60,000 nt of DNA, from assembly GCF_005222205.1 (NCBI RefSeq), contig NZ_CP032345.1, forward strand, positions 1 through 60,000, in the 5' to 3' direction. A program made the translations under genes and the position numbers. This document shows, one piece after another, positions 30,284-38,917 of the stretch. Under the pieces are notes generated by a model, which searched no databases, was not told where the DNA came from, and saw only the letters and a list, made by a program, of their open reading frames with translations. Origin of the DNA: Azospirillum brasilense. GTDB lineage: Bacteria; Pseudomonadota; Alphaproteobacteria; Azospirillales; Azospirillaceae. Position 1 is the stretch's first letter. Every line of letters begins with the position of its first letter.

Positions 30284-31594
30284 TCAATCGTCCAGATCGG
30301 GCGGTGGCGGCAGGCTGGCGCCAGTCAGGTTGGCGCCGGTGAAGCGCGCGTCGCGGATGTTCGCGTCGCTCAGAATGGCCCCCGTCAGGTCGGCGCTGGA
30401 GAAGTCGCAGCCGGCCAGATTCGCCCCACGCATGTTGGTGCGGATGCAGGAGGCCCCGGCGAAGGTGCTGCCGGTGAGATTGGCCGCCCACAGCCGCCCG
30501 GTCGGTCGGCCGTCCGGGCCCTTGATGTCGACCCAGCCGATTCCCGCCCCGTCGAACCGCGCGCCGGTCAGGTTGGTGCCGCGGAGCGTCGCCCCGTCGA
30601 GGATGGCGCCGCTGAAATCGCTGCCGGTCAGGTCGGCGGCGGAGATGTCGCACATGATGAGCAGGGAATCGCGCATCTTGGCACCGACCAGCCGCACCCC
30701 GCGCAGATTGGCGCCGGACAGATTTACGCCGTGAAGGTCGATGTGCGACAGGTCCGCCCCGCTGAGGTCGGCGCGTGAGCCCATGGCGCCGTTGGTGTTG
30801 ATCCAGGTGTAATGGTTGTGCAGGGCTTCTTGGATCTGGATCGAGAAATTCTCGGCGGAGCGCGCCATGTTGGCGCCCGTGGTGTCGGCTCCGGCAAGGT
30901 CCGCCCCCTCCATCTTCGCGCCCTGGAGGTCGGCGTTGCGCAGGTTGGCGCCGGCCAGCACGGCGCCGTTCAGGTTGGCGTCGCGCAGGATCGCGCCCTG
31001 GAGATTGACGCCGGACAGGTTGCAGCCGCGCAGGTCGGCGCGGGCGAGGTTGCAGTTCTTCATGGTCGAGCGCATCAACGTGGCTCCGGCCATCAGCGCG
31101 CCTTCGCAATCCGCCCCGTTCATCGACACGTCGGTCAGGTCGGCGCCGGACAGGTTGGCGTTCGACATCATCGCGTCGTCCATGTCGCTGCCGGACAGGT
31201 CGGAGCGCACGAAGTCCAGCCCCTTGCTGCCGTTTGCTCCGTTTCCGCCGTACAGCAGCGCGCCGCCGCGCAGGTCGGCCTCCTTCAGGATGGCGCGTTT
31301 CAGCTTGGCGCCGCGCATGTGGGCGCCGCGCAGATCCGCCCGGTAGAAATTGCAGCCGGTCAGGTCGGCCTTGGTCAAATGGGCGGCGAACAGGTCGGCG
31401 TGGCTGAGATTCGCGTTGGACAGGTCGCAATGGGCCATGTTGGCCCCCGACAGCTTGCCCTGCGTCAGCTCCACCCCGGCGAGGTTCGATCCCTCCAGGT
31501 TGGTCATGGTCAGGTTGGCGCGCGTGCCGCCCGACCGGTTCTTCAGCCAACGCTCGTGCTTTTCCAGCACGGCGACCAACTCATGTGGCGTCAT
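30284..31594 (-). CDS. Pentapeptide-repeat protein
   Basis: A 436-residue protein made mostly of pentapeptide repeats, A(D/N)LXX, from residue 20 to the end, for example LTMTNLEGSNLAGVELTQGK and LSGADLTDVSMNGADCEGAL. These form a right-handed quadrilateral beta-helix. A break around residues 225-262 (SIQIQEALHNHYTWINTNGA) separates two helical blocks. The N-terminus MTPHELVAVLEKHERWLKN is a short cap seen in several alphaproteobacterial members. The start was set at the ATG at 31594; a TTG at 31609 with a stronger GGGAGGGG site is an alternative. No function can be assigned; some relatives mimic DNA or act as scaffolds. Confidence 0.85.
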   Translation of the reverse strand: MTPHELVAVLEKHERWLKNRSGGTRANLTMTNLEGSNLAGVELTQGKLSGANMAHCDLSNANLSHADLFAAHLTKADLTGCNFYRADLRGAHMRGAKLKRAILKEADLRGGALLYGGNGANGSKGLDFVRSDLSGSDMDDAMMSNANLSGADLTDVSMNGADCEGALMAGATLMRSTMKNCNLARADLRGCNLSGVNLQGAILRDANLNGAVLAGANLRNADLQGAKMEGADLAGADTTGANMARSAENFSIQIQEALHNHYTWINTNGAMGSRADLSGADLSHIDLHGVNLSGANLRGVRLVGAKMRDSLLIMCDISAADLTGSDFSGAILDGATLRGTNLTGARFDGAGIGWVDIKGPDGRPTGRLWAANLTGSTFAGASCIRTNMRGANLAGCDFSSADLTGAILSDANIRDARFTGANLTGASLPPPPDLDD

Positions 31595-31772
31595 GACCCC
31601 GTCCGACAATCGGCCCCTCCCGGCACAGCGCAGGGTTCGGGGCGCGGTTACTCCAGCGCGTTAGCAGTGTCATAAGATAATCTGGTTTAATTGTTAACAT
31701 GCGGCTCCATGGCCGGTCGCGAGACGATGCCAAACCGGCGCGGTGGGGCAATGGATCGACGGGAGGGGGCGA

Positions 31773-32394
31773 ATGACCGGCGGACACACGGTGGCGGCCT
31801 TCGATGCCGAACTGGCGCGTCTGCACCGGATCATCGTGACGATGGGGCGGCGGGTGGAGAGCCAGTTCGCCGCCGCTCTGTAAGCCATCGCGGAGCGGAA
31901 CGCCGCCAAAGCCGCACGGGTGGTCGAGGCGGATGCCGAGATCGACCGTTTGGAATTGGAACTGGAGTTGCAGAGCGTCCGATTGCTGGCCCTATGTCAA
32001 CCGATGGCCAAGGATTTGCGCGACATGTCGCCTCTCAAGATCGCCTCCCATCTGGAGCGGATGGGCGACTTCACAAGTTCGGTGGCCAAGCGCGCGGTCA
32101 CGCTGGCGGCCTATGACGGACAGGATGCCGAGCGGGCGATGGCCGTCAGCAACCGGGATGGTCAGGCCGATGCCGCCTACACCAGCCTGTTTCGCGCAAT
32201 CCTGACCTATATGATGGAGTCGCCGGCGCAGATCACCGGCTGCACCCACCTGCTGTTCGTGGCGAAGTCGATCGAGAGCGCCGGGGATAACGCCACGAAC
32301 AGGGCTGAAAACATCCGCTGCATCGTTCAGGGGCGCCTGCCGTCCGAGGAGCGGAGCAAAGGCGACACTCAGCAGCGTCACGGTGGTGGAGTAA
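31773..32394 (+). pseudogene. phoU: phoU remnant (phosphate signalling regulator)
   Basis: A degraded PhoU, the peripheral regulator linking the Pst transporter to PhoR. The first 36 codons (MTGGHTVAAFDAELARLHRI) end at TAA 31881-31883, where the reading frame otherwise continues with AIAERNAAKAARVVEADAEI. The metal-binding segment reads PMAKDLRDMSPLKIASHLER, one residue shorter than the usual DLRxxxxALKI. Near the end an extra base at about 32370 shifts the frame away from a normal SSVTVVE-stop ending at 32392-32394. Nonsense, shortening and frameshift together indicate true decay rather than sequencing error. No pst genes are nearby. Confidence 0.8.
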
Positions 32395-32401
32395 GGAATA
32401 G

Positions 32402-32420
32402 GGGGCGCGCGGCGCGCCCC
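32402..32420. terminator. GC hairpin between phoU remnant and chaB
   Basis: Perfect palindrome GGGGCGCGC-G-GCGCGCCCC followed by TCACTTTGC. It sits between converging genes and may terminate either one; the T-run is poor. Confidence 0.4.
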
Positions 32421-32446
32421 TCACTTTGCTGGGCGGTCGTGGCGCA

Positions 32447-32671
32447 TCAATGCTTGGGGCGCCAGCCGCTGCCGTCCGGTTCGAAACGCCGCCGGACCGC
32501 GGCCCAGGCGACCTTGTGGGCCAGCCTCTCGCGCTGCATGGCCTGACGCGCTTCCGGCGAGCGGCAGGCTTGCCATGTGTGATTGAAAGCCGACCGGTAA
32601 ATGTCCTGGGCGGGGAGCGGCAGGCACCGCTTCACCGATTCGGGCAGTTCGGTGTTTCTGCGGAAGGTCAT
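32447..32671 (-). CDS. chaB: ChaB family protein
   Basis: A 74-residue protein matching the ChaB family: ELPESVKRCLPLPAQDIYRS near the start and AHKVAWAAVRRRFEPDGSGW near the end. ChaB was named as a regulator of the E. coli cation antiporter ChaA, but its biochemical role is unclear. GGAGG precedes the ATG. No chaA is adjacent. Confidence 0.9.
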   Translation of the reverse strand: MTFRRNTELPESVKRCLPLPAQDIYRSAFNHTWQACRSPEARQAMQRERLAHKVAWAAVRRRFEPDGSGWRPKH

Positions 32672-32790
32672 CGGGCGTTCCTCCGGCTTATGATTGCTTT
32701 GTTGCCTCCAGTATAGCCGCCATTCCCCGTGAGTTCGTAGGGCTTTTTCCCGCGCCGGTGGAGGTAGGCGGTCTCGGTGAGACGCCTAGG

Positions 32791-32836
32791 CCGAAAGACC
32801 GAATGTGTGAAAACCGAAAGGTCGGATGCATGAAAA
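32791..32836. repeat. Tandem 23-base repeat, two copies
   Basis: Units at 32791-32813 (starting CCGAAAGACCG, ending GTGAAAA) and 32814-32836 (starting CCGAAAGGTCG, ending ATGAAAA) are adjacent and differ at five positions. They lie just before the bidirectional terminator. Confidence 0.65.
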
Positions 32837-32869
32837 AAGCCCTTCCCCAGTCGATGGGGAAGGGCTTTT
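32835..32869 (-). terminator. Strong bidirectional terminator
   Basis: A 15-base perfect stem, AAAAGCCCTTCCCCA/TGGGGAAGGGCTTTT, with a five-base loop and A/T tracts on both sides. It lies 46 bases beyond the stop of the minus-strand HTH protein. Confidence 0.9.
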
Positions 32870-32914
32870 CCGGAACCCAAGCGGCGTTGCGAAGACCCGT
32901 TCTGCTGGCCTGTC

Positions 32915-33763
32915 TTACGGCGTGCGGCGTGCGGTGCGGTGCGCCGGGATCGGGATCGGCCGGATCGCCTGCTCTTCGCGGCGGCTGGCCGACATGTCGA
33001 TCTCGATGCGGGCCAGGGCCTTGCGCAGCTCGTGCACCGCTTCCGACAGCGTCTGGATCGACGCTTCGCCAGGCTGCTGGCGCCAGCCGCGGTAGGCGTT
33101 CAGGCAACCTCGCGCGGTGTCGCGCAGCCGCGCCTCGACGGCGTCGACCGGCGGCGGGTTGGTGCCGGCCGGGCGGCTTCCATCCGCCGCGGCGGGCTGG
33201 GGAGCGGCTTGGGCGGGGCCTGCCGTCGGCTGGACCGGAGCCGGCTGGACCGGGGCCGGCTGTGCCGCCGGTTGCGGCTCTGGACGGTTGAGGCGCAGGG
33301 TTTCGGTCTGAGCCGGAGCCGATGCCGGGGCCGGCGCGGGTTGGGCCGCCGCCGGAGCCGCCGCCGCCGGAGCGGGGGCCGGAGCCGTGGTCTGGGGGGC
33401 CTGCGCAGGGGCAGGGGCCGCGGAGCGGCGCGCCGGCTTGGCCGGTGCCGGAGCTTCCGGGGCGGCGGCCGGAGCGGCAACCGAAGCGGGAGGCGGCTCT
33501 TCCGCCAACGCGTCGCCGGCCGGCGCTTCCGCCGCGGCGGCGTCGCTGACGGCGCCCTCTTCGACCGGCGCGTCCTTCTCGCCGGCGGCCTCAGCCTTGC
33601 GGATGATGTAGGAAATGGCGCTCGGCGTGCATTCGAACTCACGCGCGATCGCCGACAGGGTAACGCCGGAACGGTAACGCTCAAGAATCTGAGGCCACGC
33701 CGACTGGGGGATTCGTCCGCGCTTCTTCGGAGCCTCCGGTTCGGACCCGGTTTCTGCGTTCAT
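32915..33763 (-). CDS. HTH protein with long Pro/Ala-rich linker
   Basis: A 282-residue protein with a helix-turn-helix at residues 10-58 (IPQSAWPQILERYRSGVTLS, then AIAREFECTPSAISYIIRKA), resembling the resolvase/homeodomain-like fold. A linker of roughly 135 residues is dominated by Pro, Ala and Gln. A conserved-looking helical C-terminus spans about 205-265 (VEARLRDTARGCLNAYRGWR, then SEAVHELRKALARIEIDMSA). The two-domain, disordered-linker layout suggests a DNA-binding adaptor or nucleoid-associated protein. The start at 33763 was preferred; an ATG 12 codons upstream is possible. I do not recognise a named family for the whole protein. Confidence 0.7.
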   Translation of the reverse strand: MNAETGSEPEAPKKRGRIPQSAWPQILERYRSGVTLSAIAREFECTPSAISYIIRKAEAAGEKDAPVEEGAVSDAAAAEAPAGDALAEEPPPASVAAPAAAPEAPAPAKPARRSAAPAPAQAPQTTAPAPAPAAAAPAAAQPAPAPASAPAQTETLRLNRPEPQPAAQPAPVQPAPVQPTAGPAQAAPQPAAADGSRPAGTNPPPVDAVEARLRDTARGCLNAYRGWRQQPGEASIQTLSEAVHELRKALARIEIDMSASRREEQAIRPIPIPAHRTARRTP

Positions 33764-34215
33764 TATGTCGCTCGGTTGCCAAAGTGAATTTTGAGTCATG
33801 CGTACGCTGCTTGGGCCGTATCGCGCGCCTTCTGACGCAGCGGCACGCGGGCGCGTGCACGGGCTTCACGTCAGGAGCCGTTTTTGCGTGCGATGTTGTC
33901 GGTACGGATGAATATCGGGAACTTGCTGGGAAAATGCCAGAAGAACTTTGCGCCGCTTTGAAAAATTGCGCTTAGGCGGCTGGCCCGAGCCTTCGTCCGA
34001 AGGCTCGATTGCCTTGTGGCAATGCCTGCGCGAACCGCATAGGAACATCCGCGGAGGAGAATTTTAAAAACTGTATTTCACGAATCGGTCGTGCAGGACG
34101 CGGTTGCAACGAGGTTTGAAAATCCGCCGCGGTCCGGAATGCGTTGCGGAGCGTTCTGTTGACATGAAGCGCCCCTTCTCATGGCGCGCGCTGTCCGACT
34201 GGCGGAGTTTCGTCC
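33764..34215. other. Intergenic region upstream of the DegP-type gene
   Basis: This 452-base stretch contains a perfect palindrome, CGAGCCTTCG-tc-CGAAGGCTCG, at 33986-34007, with no T-run after it. Promoters for both divergent genes should lie here. No convincing coding sequence was found. Confidence 0.4.
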
Positions 34216-35862
34216 ATGCCGCATTCCATCGATCGATTCCGGCCCCGGTCCGGCTTCGTCCGGCGTCACGCCGGATTGATGACCGGACCGACGAGCGGAT
34301 CTGCATCGCGATCGGCGTTGCCCGCCGCGTCCGCGGGCCTTGTCGCCGCCATCCTGGCTTTTTCGGCACCGGCTTTCGCGCAGGATGCGGGGGGTGCCGC
34401 CGTTCCGGCCCCGGCCGCGCCGCCGCTGGCGTCCGTCCTGCCGCCCAACGCCCCACCGACCTTCGCCGATCTGGCGGAGAAACAGTTGGACGCGGTGGTC
34501 TTCATCTCCACCACGCAGGCGCCTCCACAAAATGGTCCGCAGGCGGGACCGCGCGGACCGGAGCTTCCCGGCTTTCCACCCGGTTCACCGTTCGAAGAGT
34601 TCTTCCGCGAGTTTCGCGACCGCCAGCGCGGCCAGCCGCAACAGCAACAGCAACAACAGGCGCCGCGCCCCACGGCGGCGTTGGGGTCGGGCTTCATCAT
34701 CGACCCGGCGGGCTTCGTGGTCACCAACAGCCACGTGGTGTCCGAAGCGGCGGAGATTTCCGTCACCATGCACGACGGCACGAAACTGCCCGCGAAGCTG
34801 GTGGGCGTGGACGGGCCGACCGACCTCGCCGTTTTGAAGGTCGACAGCAAGAAGCCGCTGGTCGCCGCCCCCTGGGGCGACAGCGAGGCGCTGCGGGTCG
34901 GCGACTGGGTGGTCGCCATCGGCAACCCCTTCGGCCTCGGCGGATCGGTGACGGCGGGAATCCTGTCGGCGCGGCAGCGCGACATCCAGCAGGGTCCGTA
35001 CGACGATTATCTGCAGACCGACGCCTCGATCAACCGGGGCAATTCCGGCGGACCGCTCTACAACCTCAACGGCGAGGTGATCGGCATCAACACGGCGATC
35101 TATTCGCCGACCGGCGGGTCGGTGGGCATCGGCTTCGCCATCCCGTCCTCCATCGCGCGTCCGGTCATCGAGCAGCTGCGCGACCATGGGCAGGTGCGCC
35201 GCGGCTGGCTGGGCGTGCAGGTGCAGAGTGTCACTCCGGACATCGCCGAGAGCCTGGGCATGCAGGAGCCGGCGGGCGCCCTGGTGACCAGCGTGTCGCC
35301 GGAAGGCCCGGCGGGGAAGGGGGGCGTCCGGCAGGGCGACGTCATCACCCGCTTCAACGGTGAGTCCATCGAGCAGATGCGCGAACTGCCGCGCGTCGTC
35401 GCCGCGACAAAGATCGGGTCGGCCGTGCCGCTGGAACTGGTGCGCGAGGGCAGGGCCGAAACCGTCACCGTGACGGTGGGCGAGCTGGAGCCGCAGGAGC
35501 AGGTCGCGCTGTCCGGGTCGAGCGGAGCGCCACGTCCGGAGACGACGGTCGACACCAAGCAGCTTCTCGGGCTGACCCTGTCGCAACTGACCCCCGGCCT
35601 CCGTGACAGCTTCTCCATCAACCCCGACGTCGAGGGGGTGGTGGTGACCGAGGTTGGCGACGCCAGCGCCGCCAGCGAGCGCGGGATCGAGGCCGGCGAC
35701 GTCATCGTGGAGGCCGGGCAGGAGCCGGTGAAGACGCCGGAGGACCTGAACCGCCTGGTCGACGACGCGCGCAGCCAGGGCCGCAAGACCGTGCTGATGC
35801 TGCTCAGCCGCGACGGCGACCTGCGCTACGTGCCGATGCCCATCGAAGACCGCAAGGGCTGA
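34216..35862 (+). CDS. Do-family periplasmic serine protease (DegP/HtrA)
   Basis: A 548-residue HtrA protease that degrades or refolds damaged envelope proteins. A signal region ends near residue 57 (AAILAFSAPAFAQD). The catalytic triad is H173 (VVTNSHVVSEA), D203 (GPTDLAVLK) and S277 (NRGNSGGPLYNL). Two PDZ domains follow: about residues 330-420 (RRGWLGVQVQSVTPDIAESL) and 455-540 (EGVVVTEVGDASAASERGIE). The LA loop near 130-155 has a seven-glutamine run encoded by CAG/CAA repeats. The ATG at 34216 has GGAG; an ATG at residue 22 is a possible alternative. Monocistronic. Which paralogue (DegP, DegQ, MucD) cannot be decided. Confidence 0.93.
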   Translation: MPHSIDRFRPRSGFVRRHAGLMTGPTSGSASRSALPAASAGLVAAILAFSAPAFAQDAGGAAVPAPAAPPLASVLPPNAPPTFADLAEKQLDAVVFISTTQAPPQNGPQAGPRGPELPGFPPGSPFEEFFREFRDRQRGQPQQQQQQQAPRPTAALGSGFIIDPAGFVVTNSHVVSEAAEISVTMHDGTKLPAKLVGVDGPTDLAVLKVDSKKPLVAAPWGDSEALRVGDWVVAIGNPFGLGGSVTAGILSARQRDIQQGPYDDYLQTDASINRGNSGGPLYNLNGEVIGINTAIYSPTGGSVGIGFAIPSSIARPVIEQLRDHGQVRRGWLGVQVQSVTPDIAESLGMQEPAGALVTSVSPEGPAGKGGVRQGDVITRFNGESIEQMRELPRVVAATKIGSAVPLELVREGRAETVTVTVGELEPQEQVALSGSSGAPRPETTVDTKQLLGLTLSQLTPGLRDSFSINPDVEGVVVTEVGDASAASERGIEAGDVIVEAGQEPVKTPEDLNRLVDDARSQGRKTVLMLLSRDGDLRYVPMPIEDRKG

Positions 35863-35966
35863 GGGCGGCCAGAGACTGTCCCCAGGGACGGTCCCAACCT
35901 TTTCCTCTACCGTTTGCCGGGCGGCGGGAGTAATTTGCCCGCCACTTGGCGAATGGGATTAATCCA

Positions 35967-36725
35967 GTGAGCGTAGATTCCGAGGGCCGTCCGCCCGTGC
36001 GGCTGTCGGTCGTGGTTCCGGTCTTCAACGAGGCCGAAAACGTCCTTCCCCTTCTCGAAGAGATCGAGCGCGCGCTGTCGCCAGCCGGCGTGCTGGGCGG
36101 CGCCTTCGAGGTGATCTATGTGGACGATGGTTCCAGCGACGACACGCTGACGCGCCTCGCCCCCGTGGTCGCCGCGGGCCGCCTGCGGCTGGTCCGTCAT
36201 GTCCGCCGGTCCGGGCAGAGCGCGGCCGTGCGCACCGGGGTCAAGGCGGCGCGCGGGGAGTGGATCGCCACCCTCGACGGCGACGGCCAGAACGACCCCG
36301 CCGACATTCCCGCCTTGTTCGCCCTGGCAGCCAAGGGCGGTCCGGACGCGCCGGTTCTGGTCGGCGGCCTGCGCAAGAAGCGGCAGGACACGCTGTCCAA
36401 GCGGCTGGCCTCGCGCTTCGCGAACGCCGTCCGGCAGTCCTTTCTCCAGGACGGCTGCACCGACAGCGGCTGCGGGCTGAAGCTGTTCCGCCGCGACGCC
36501 TTCCTCGATCTGCCCTTCTTCGGGGCGATGCACCGCTTCCTGCCCGCCCTGTTCCGGTCGCACGGCCATCCGGTGGCCTATGTGCCGGTCAACCACCGCC
36601 CGCGGGAACGTGGCGTGTCCAAATACACCAACTGGCGCCGGGGGCTGATCGGCGTGGTCGATCTGCTGGGCGTCTATTGGCTGAAGCGGCGCACCGCGCT
36701 GTCGCCCGCGGTCGAAGACCGCTAA
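35967..36725 (+). CDS. GT2 polyprenyl-phosphate glycosyltransferase (ArnC/DPM1-like)
   Basis: A 252-residue GT-A enzyme: RLSVVVPVFNEAENVLPLLE at the start, IYVDDGSSDDTLTRLAP, RSGQSAAVRTGVKAARGEWI and ATLDGDGQNDP as the metal-binding DxD. These match dolichol/undecaprenyl-phosphate sugar transferases of the DPM1/ArnC group. A truncated C-terminus with a single hydrophobic stretch (LIGVVDLLGVYWLKRRT) means membrane attachment by one helix rather than two. Start set at GTG 35967; a TTG seven codons upstream also fits. It heads a three-gene set with a LAB_N protein and a GT39 transferase, which points to building a lipid-linked sugar for transfer in the periplasm. Confidence 0.88.
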   Translation: MSVDSEGRPPVRLSVVVPVFNEAENVLPLLEEIERALSPAGVLGGAFEVIYVDDGSSDDTLTRLAPVVAAGRLRLVRHVRRSGQSAAVRTGVKAARGEWIATLDGDGQNDPADIPALFALAAKGGPDAPVLVGGLRKKRQDTLSKRLASRFANAVRQSFLQDGCTDSGCGLKLFRRDAFLDLPFFGAMHRFLPALFRSHGHPVAYVPVNHRPRERGVSKYTNWRRGLIGVVDLLGVYWLKRRTALSPAVEDR

Positions 36726-36756
36726 CCCTCCTTTCCTCCGGACCAGTCACCGCCCG

Positions 36757-37092
36757 ATGCTCGAACGCGCCATCGCCTGGTACCAGAGTCAAAGCACCGC
36801 CGACCTGATCTGGGTCGGCGTCGGCTTTTTTGCGCAGGCGCTCTTCATGATGCGCTTCGTCGTGCAATGGATCGCCAGCGAGCGCGCCCGGCGCAGCATC
36901 GTGCCGGACCTCTTCTGGTACTTCTCGATCGGCGGCGGGGTTCTTTTGTTGGCCTATTCGATCCAGCGGGGTGATCCGGTGTTCATGTTCGGACAGGGGC
37001 TGGGCCTCATCATCTATTTCCGGAACCTCTACTTCGTTTTGAACAACCGCCGGAATGGCGGAGCGGACGGCAACGCGGCGGGCACGCCGTGA
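36757..37092 (+). CDS. LAB_N (lipid A biosynthesis N-terminal) membrane protein
   Basis: A 111-residue protein with three hydrophobic helices. It begins ADLIWVGVGFFAQALFMMRF, continues VQWIASERARRSIVPDLFWY and ends in GQGLGLIIYFRNLYFVLNNR, the pattern of the LAB_N domain first noted at the N-terminus of some lipid A enzymes. It is related in shape to small multidrug-resistance-like flippases such as ArnE/ArnF. The position between a polyprenyl-phosphate sugar synthase and a GT39 transferase suggests it flips the lipid-linked sugar; this is inference. Its stop overlaps the next start (GTGA). Confidence 0.85.
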   Translation: MLERAIAWYQSQSTADLIWVGVGFFAQALFMMRFVVQWIASERARRSIVPDLFWYFSIGGGVLLLAYSIQRGDPVFMFGQGLGLIIYFRNLYFVLNNRRNGGADGNAAGTP

Positions 37093-38774
37093 GCGCGGCG
37101 CCGAACGCCCAGGCCGCTCGCCTGCCGGTGCTGGCCTATCTGGCGCTGGCGGTGATCAGCGCCCTGCTGTTCCTGCCCGGCTTCTTCGACCTGCCGCCCT
37201 TCGACCGCGACGAGGCGCGCTTCGCCCAGGCGTCCCACCAGATGCTGGAAAGCGGCGACTATGTGGACATCCGCTTCCAGGACGAGGCGCGCCACAAGAA
37301 GCCGGTGGGCATCTACTGGCTGCAGACCGCGGCGACGCGGCTGGTCGACGGGCCGGGCGGGATGCCGAAGGAGATCTGGACCTTCCGCATCCCGTCGCTG
37401 ATCGGGGCGGTTCTGGCGGTACTGGCGACGGCCTGGACCGGGGCGCGGATGTTCGGCGGGACGGTCGGGTTCCTCGCCGGGCTGATGATGGCGTCCTGCG
37501 TCGTGCTGGGCGTCGAGGCCCGCATGGCGAAGACCGACGCGGTGCTGCTCTCGACCATCGTGATCGGGCAGGCCGCGCTGGCCAGCCTCTACCTGAACCG
37601 TCATGCGGAGCGGTCCGGCTGGGCGGCGCCGCTCGCCTTCTGGATCGCCGCGGGCATCGGCATCCTCATCAAGGGGCCCATCGTCCTCCTGGTGTCCGGC
37701 ACCACGGCGCTGGTGCTGGCGGTGCTGGACCGCCGCGCCGGCTGGCTGAAGCGGCTGCGCCCGCTGGTCGGCCTCGCCATCGTGGTCGCCATCGCCGCGC
37801 CCTGGCTGATCGCCATAACCATCAAGACCAAGGGCGCCTTCTTCGCCGAGTCGGTCGGACATGACATGATGGGCAAGGTGGTCAGCGGGCAGGAGGCGAA
37901 GGGCCTGCCGCCCGGCTATTACCTGGGCACCTTCTGGGTGACCTTCGCGCCCTGGTCCTTCCTGGCGCTGTTGGCCGTTCCCTGGGCGTGGCGCCACCGC
38001 AAGGGCACCGGTCCGACAGCGGACGCCGTGCGCTTCTGCGTCGCCTGGATCATCCCGAGCTGGTTGGTCTTCGAGGCGGTGCCGACCAAGCTCCTGCACT
38101 ACACGCTGCCGGTCTTCCCGGCCATCGCCATCCTGACTGCCGCCGCGGCGCGCGAGCATTTCCTGCGCCGCGCCGACGCGCCGCGCTGGGGGCTGTTCTC
38201 GGTCGCCACCGTGTTCGGGGCCGTCGGGTTCGGCGCCCTGACGGTCGCGGTCGCGGTGATCCCCTATCTGGTGGACGGGCGCGTCGATCCGGTCGCCGTC
38301 GCCATGCTGCCGGTGGTGCTGGTGCTGTACGCGTTGGCCGTACGCCTGTTCGCCCAGCGCCGGGAGACACCGGGTTTCGCGGCGGGACTGGCGGCGGCGG
38401 CGGTGCTGTACGCGGGGACCTACGGCGCGGTCCTGCCGGGAATCGACGGCGTGTGGATCAGCCGGCAGGCGGCGCGGACGGTCGCGGCGGTGCGCCCCTG
38501 CGCCGACAGCGTGGTCGCCTCCGCCGGCTATTCCGAGCCGAGCCTCGTCTTTCTGCTGGGGACGGACACGCGCCTGACCCATGGGGCGGGCGCCGCCGCC
38601 CATCTGGCGGAGAACCCGTCCTGCGGGCTGGCCCTGGTGACCGACCGCGAGGAGGCGGAGTTCCGCGCCGCGCTGAAGGATGCGGAGCCGGTTGCTCTCG
38701 GCCGCTTCACCGGCTTCAACTACAACACCGGCAAGCGGCTGATCCTGACGCTGTACGGCGCGGCGCGCCCCTGA
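37089..38774 (+). CDS. ArnT-like GT39 glycosyltransferase
   Basis: A 561-residue integral membrane glycosyltransferase of the GT-C fold (ArnT/PMT). The first periplasmic loop holds the catalytic DRDE motif (FFDLPPFDRDEARFAQASHQ), followed by DEARHKKPVGIYWLQT, which in ArnT positions the lipid donor. About 11 hydrophobic helices fill residues 15-430. ArnT moves aminoarabinose from undecaprenyl phosphate to lipid A in Salmonella; here the sugar is unknown. The GTG start overlaps the LAB_N stop, so the three genes form an operon analogous to arnC-arnE/F-arnT. Confidence 0.88.
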   Translation: MSAAPNAQAARLPVLAYLALAVISALLFLPGFFDLPPFDRDEARFAQASHQMLESGDYVDIRFQDEARHKKPVGIYWLQTAATRLVDGPGGMPKEIWTFRIPSLIGAVLAVLATAWTGARMFGGTVGFLAGLMMASCVVLGVEARMAKTDAVLLSTIVIGQAALASLYLNRHAERSGWAAPLAFWIAAGIGILIKGPIVLLVSGTTALVLAVLDRRAGWLKRLRPLVGLAIVVAIAAPWLIAITIKTKGAFFAESVGHDMMGKVVSGQEAKGLPPGYYLGTFWVTFAPWSFLALLAVPWAWRHRKGTGPTADAVRFCVAWIIPSWLVFEAVPTKLLHYTLPVFPAIAILTAAAAREHFLRRADAPRWGLFSVATVFGAVGFGALTVAVAVIPYLVDGRVDPVAVAMLPVVLVLYALAVRLFAQRRETPGFAAGLAAAAVLYAGTYGAVLPGIDGVWISRQAARTVAAVRPCADSVVASAGYSEPSLVFLLGTDTRLTHGAGAAAHLAENPSCGLALVTDREEAEFRAALKDAEPVALGRFTGFNYNTGKRLILTLYGAARP

Positions 38775-38917
38775 ACAAGCCGGAGTGGGGTGTCCACTGG
38801 ATGGAGGGGGGCGGAGGGAGGTTGCGGGCTGAGTAACCCGCCTCCTCCCTGGACATGCGCGGCCGCATCCGGCGGAATCGGTCTTCCACACGCAAAAGGA
38901 TGGAAGGCCGCCGTGTC

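Noticed and set aside
30284..31594. Short spaced repeats that could suggest a CRISPR array
   Set aside because: The repetition is the coding pattern of pentapeptide repeats (A-D-L-x-x) and lacks constant repeats with unique spacers.
37029..38891. Minus-strand open frame opposite the GT39 gene
   Set aside because: Shadow of the ArnT-like coding sequence; no domains.
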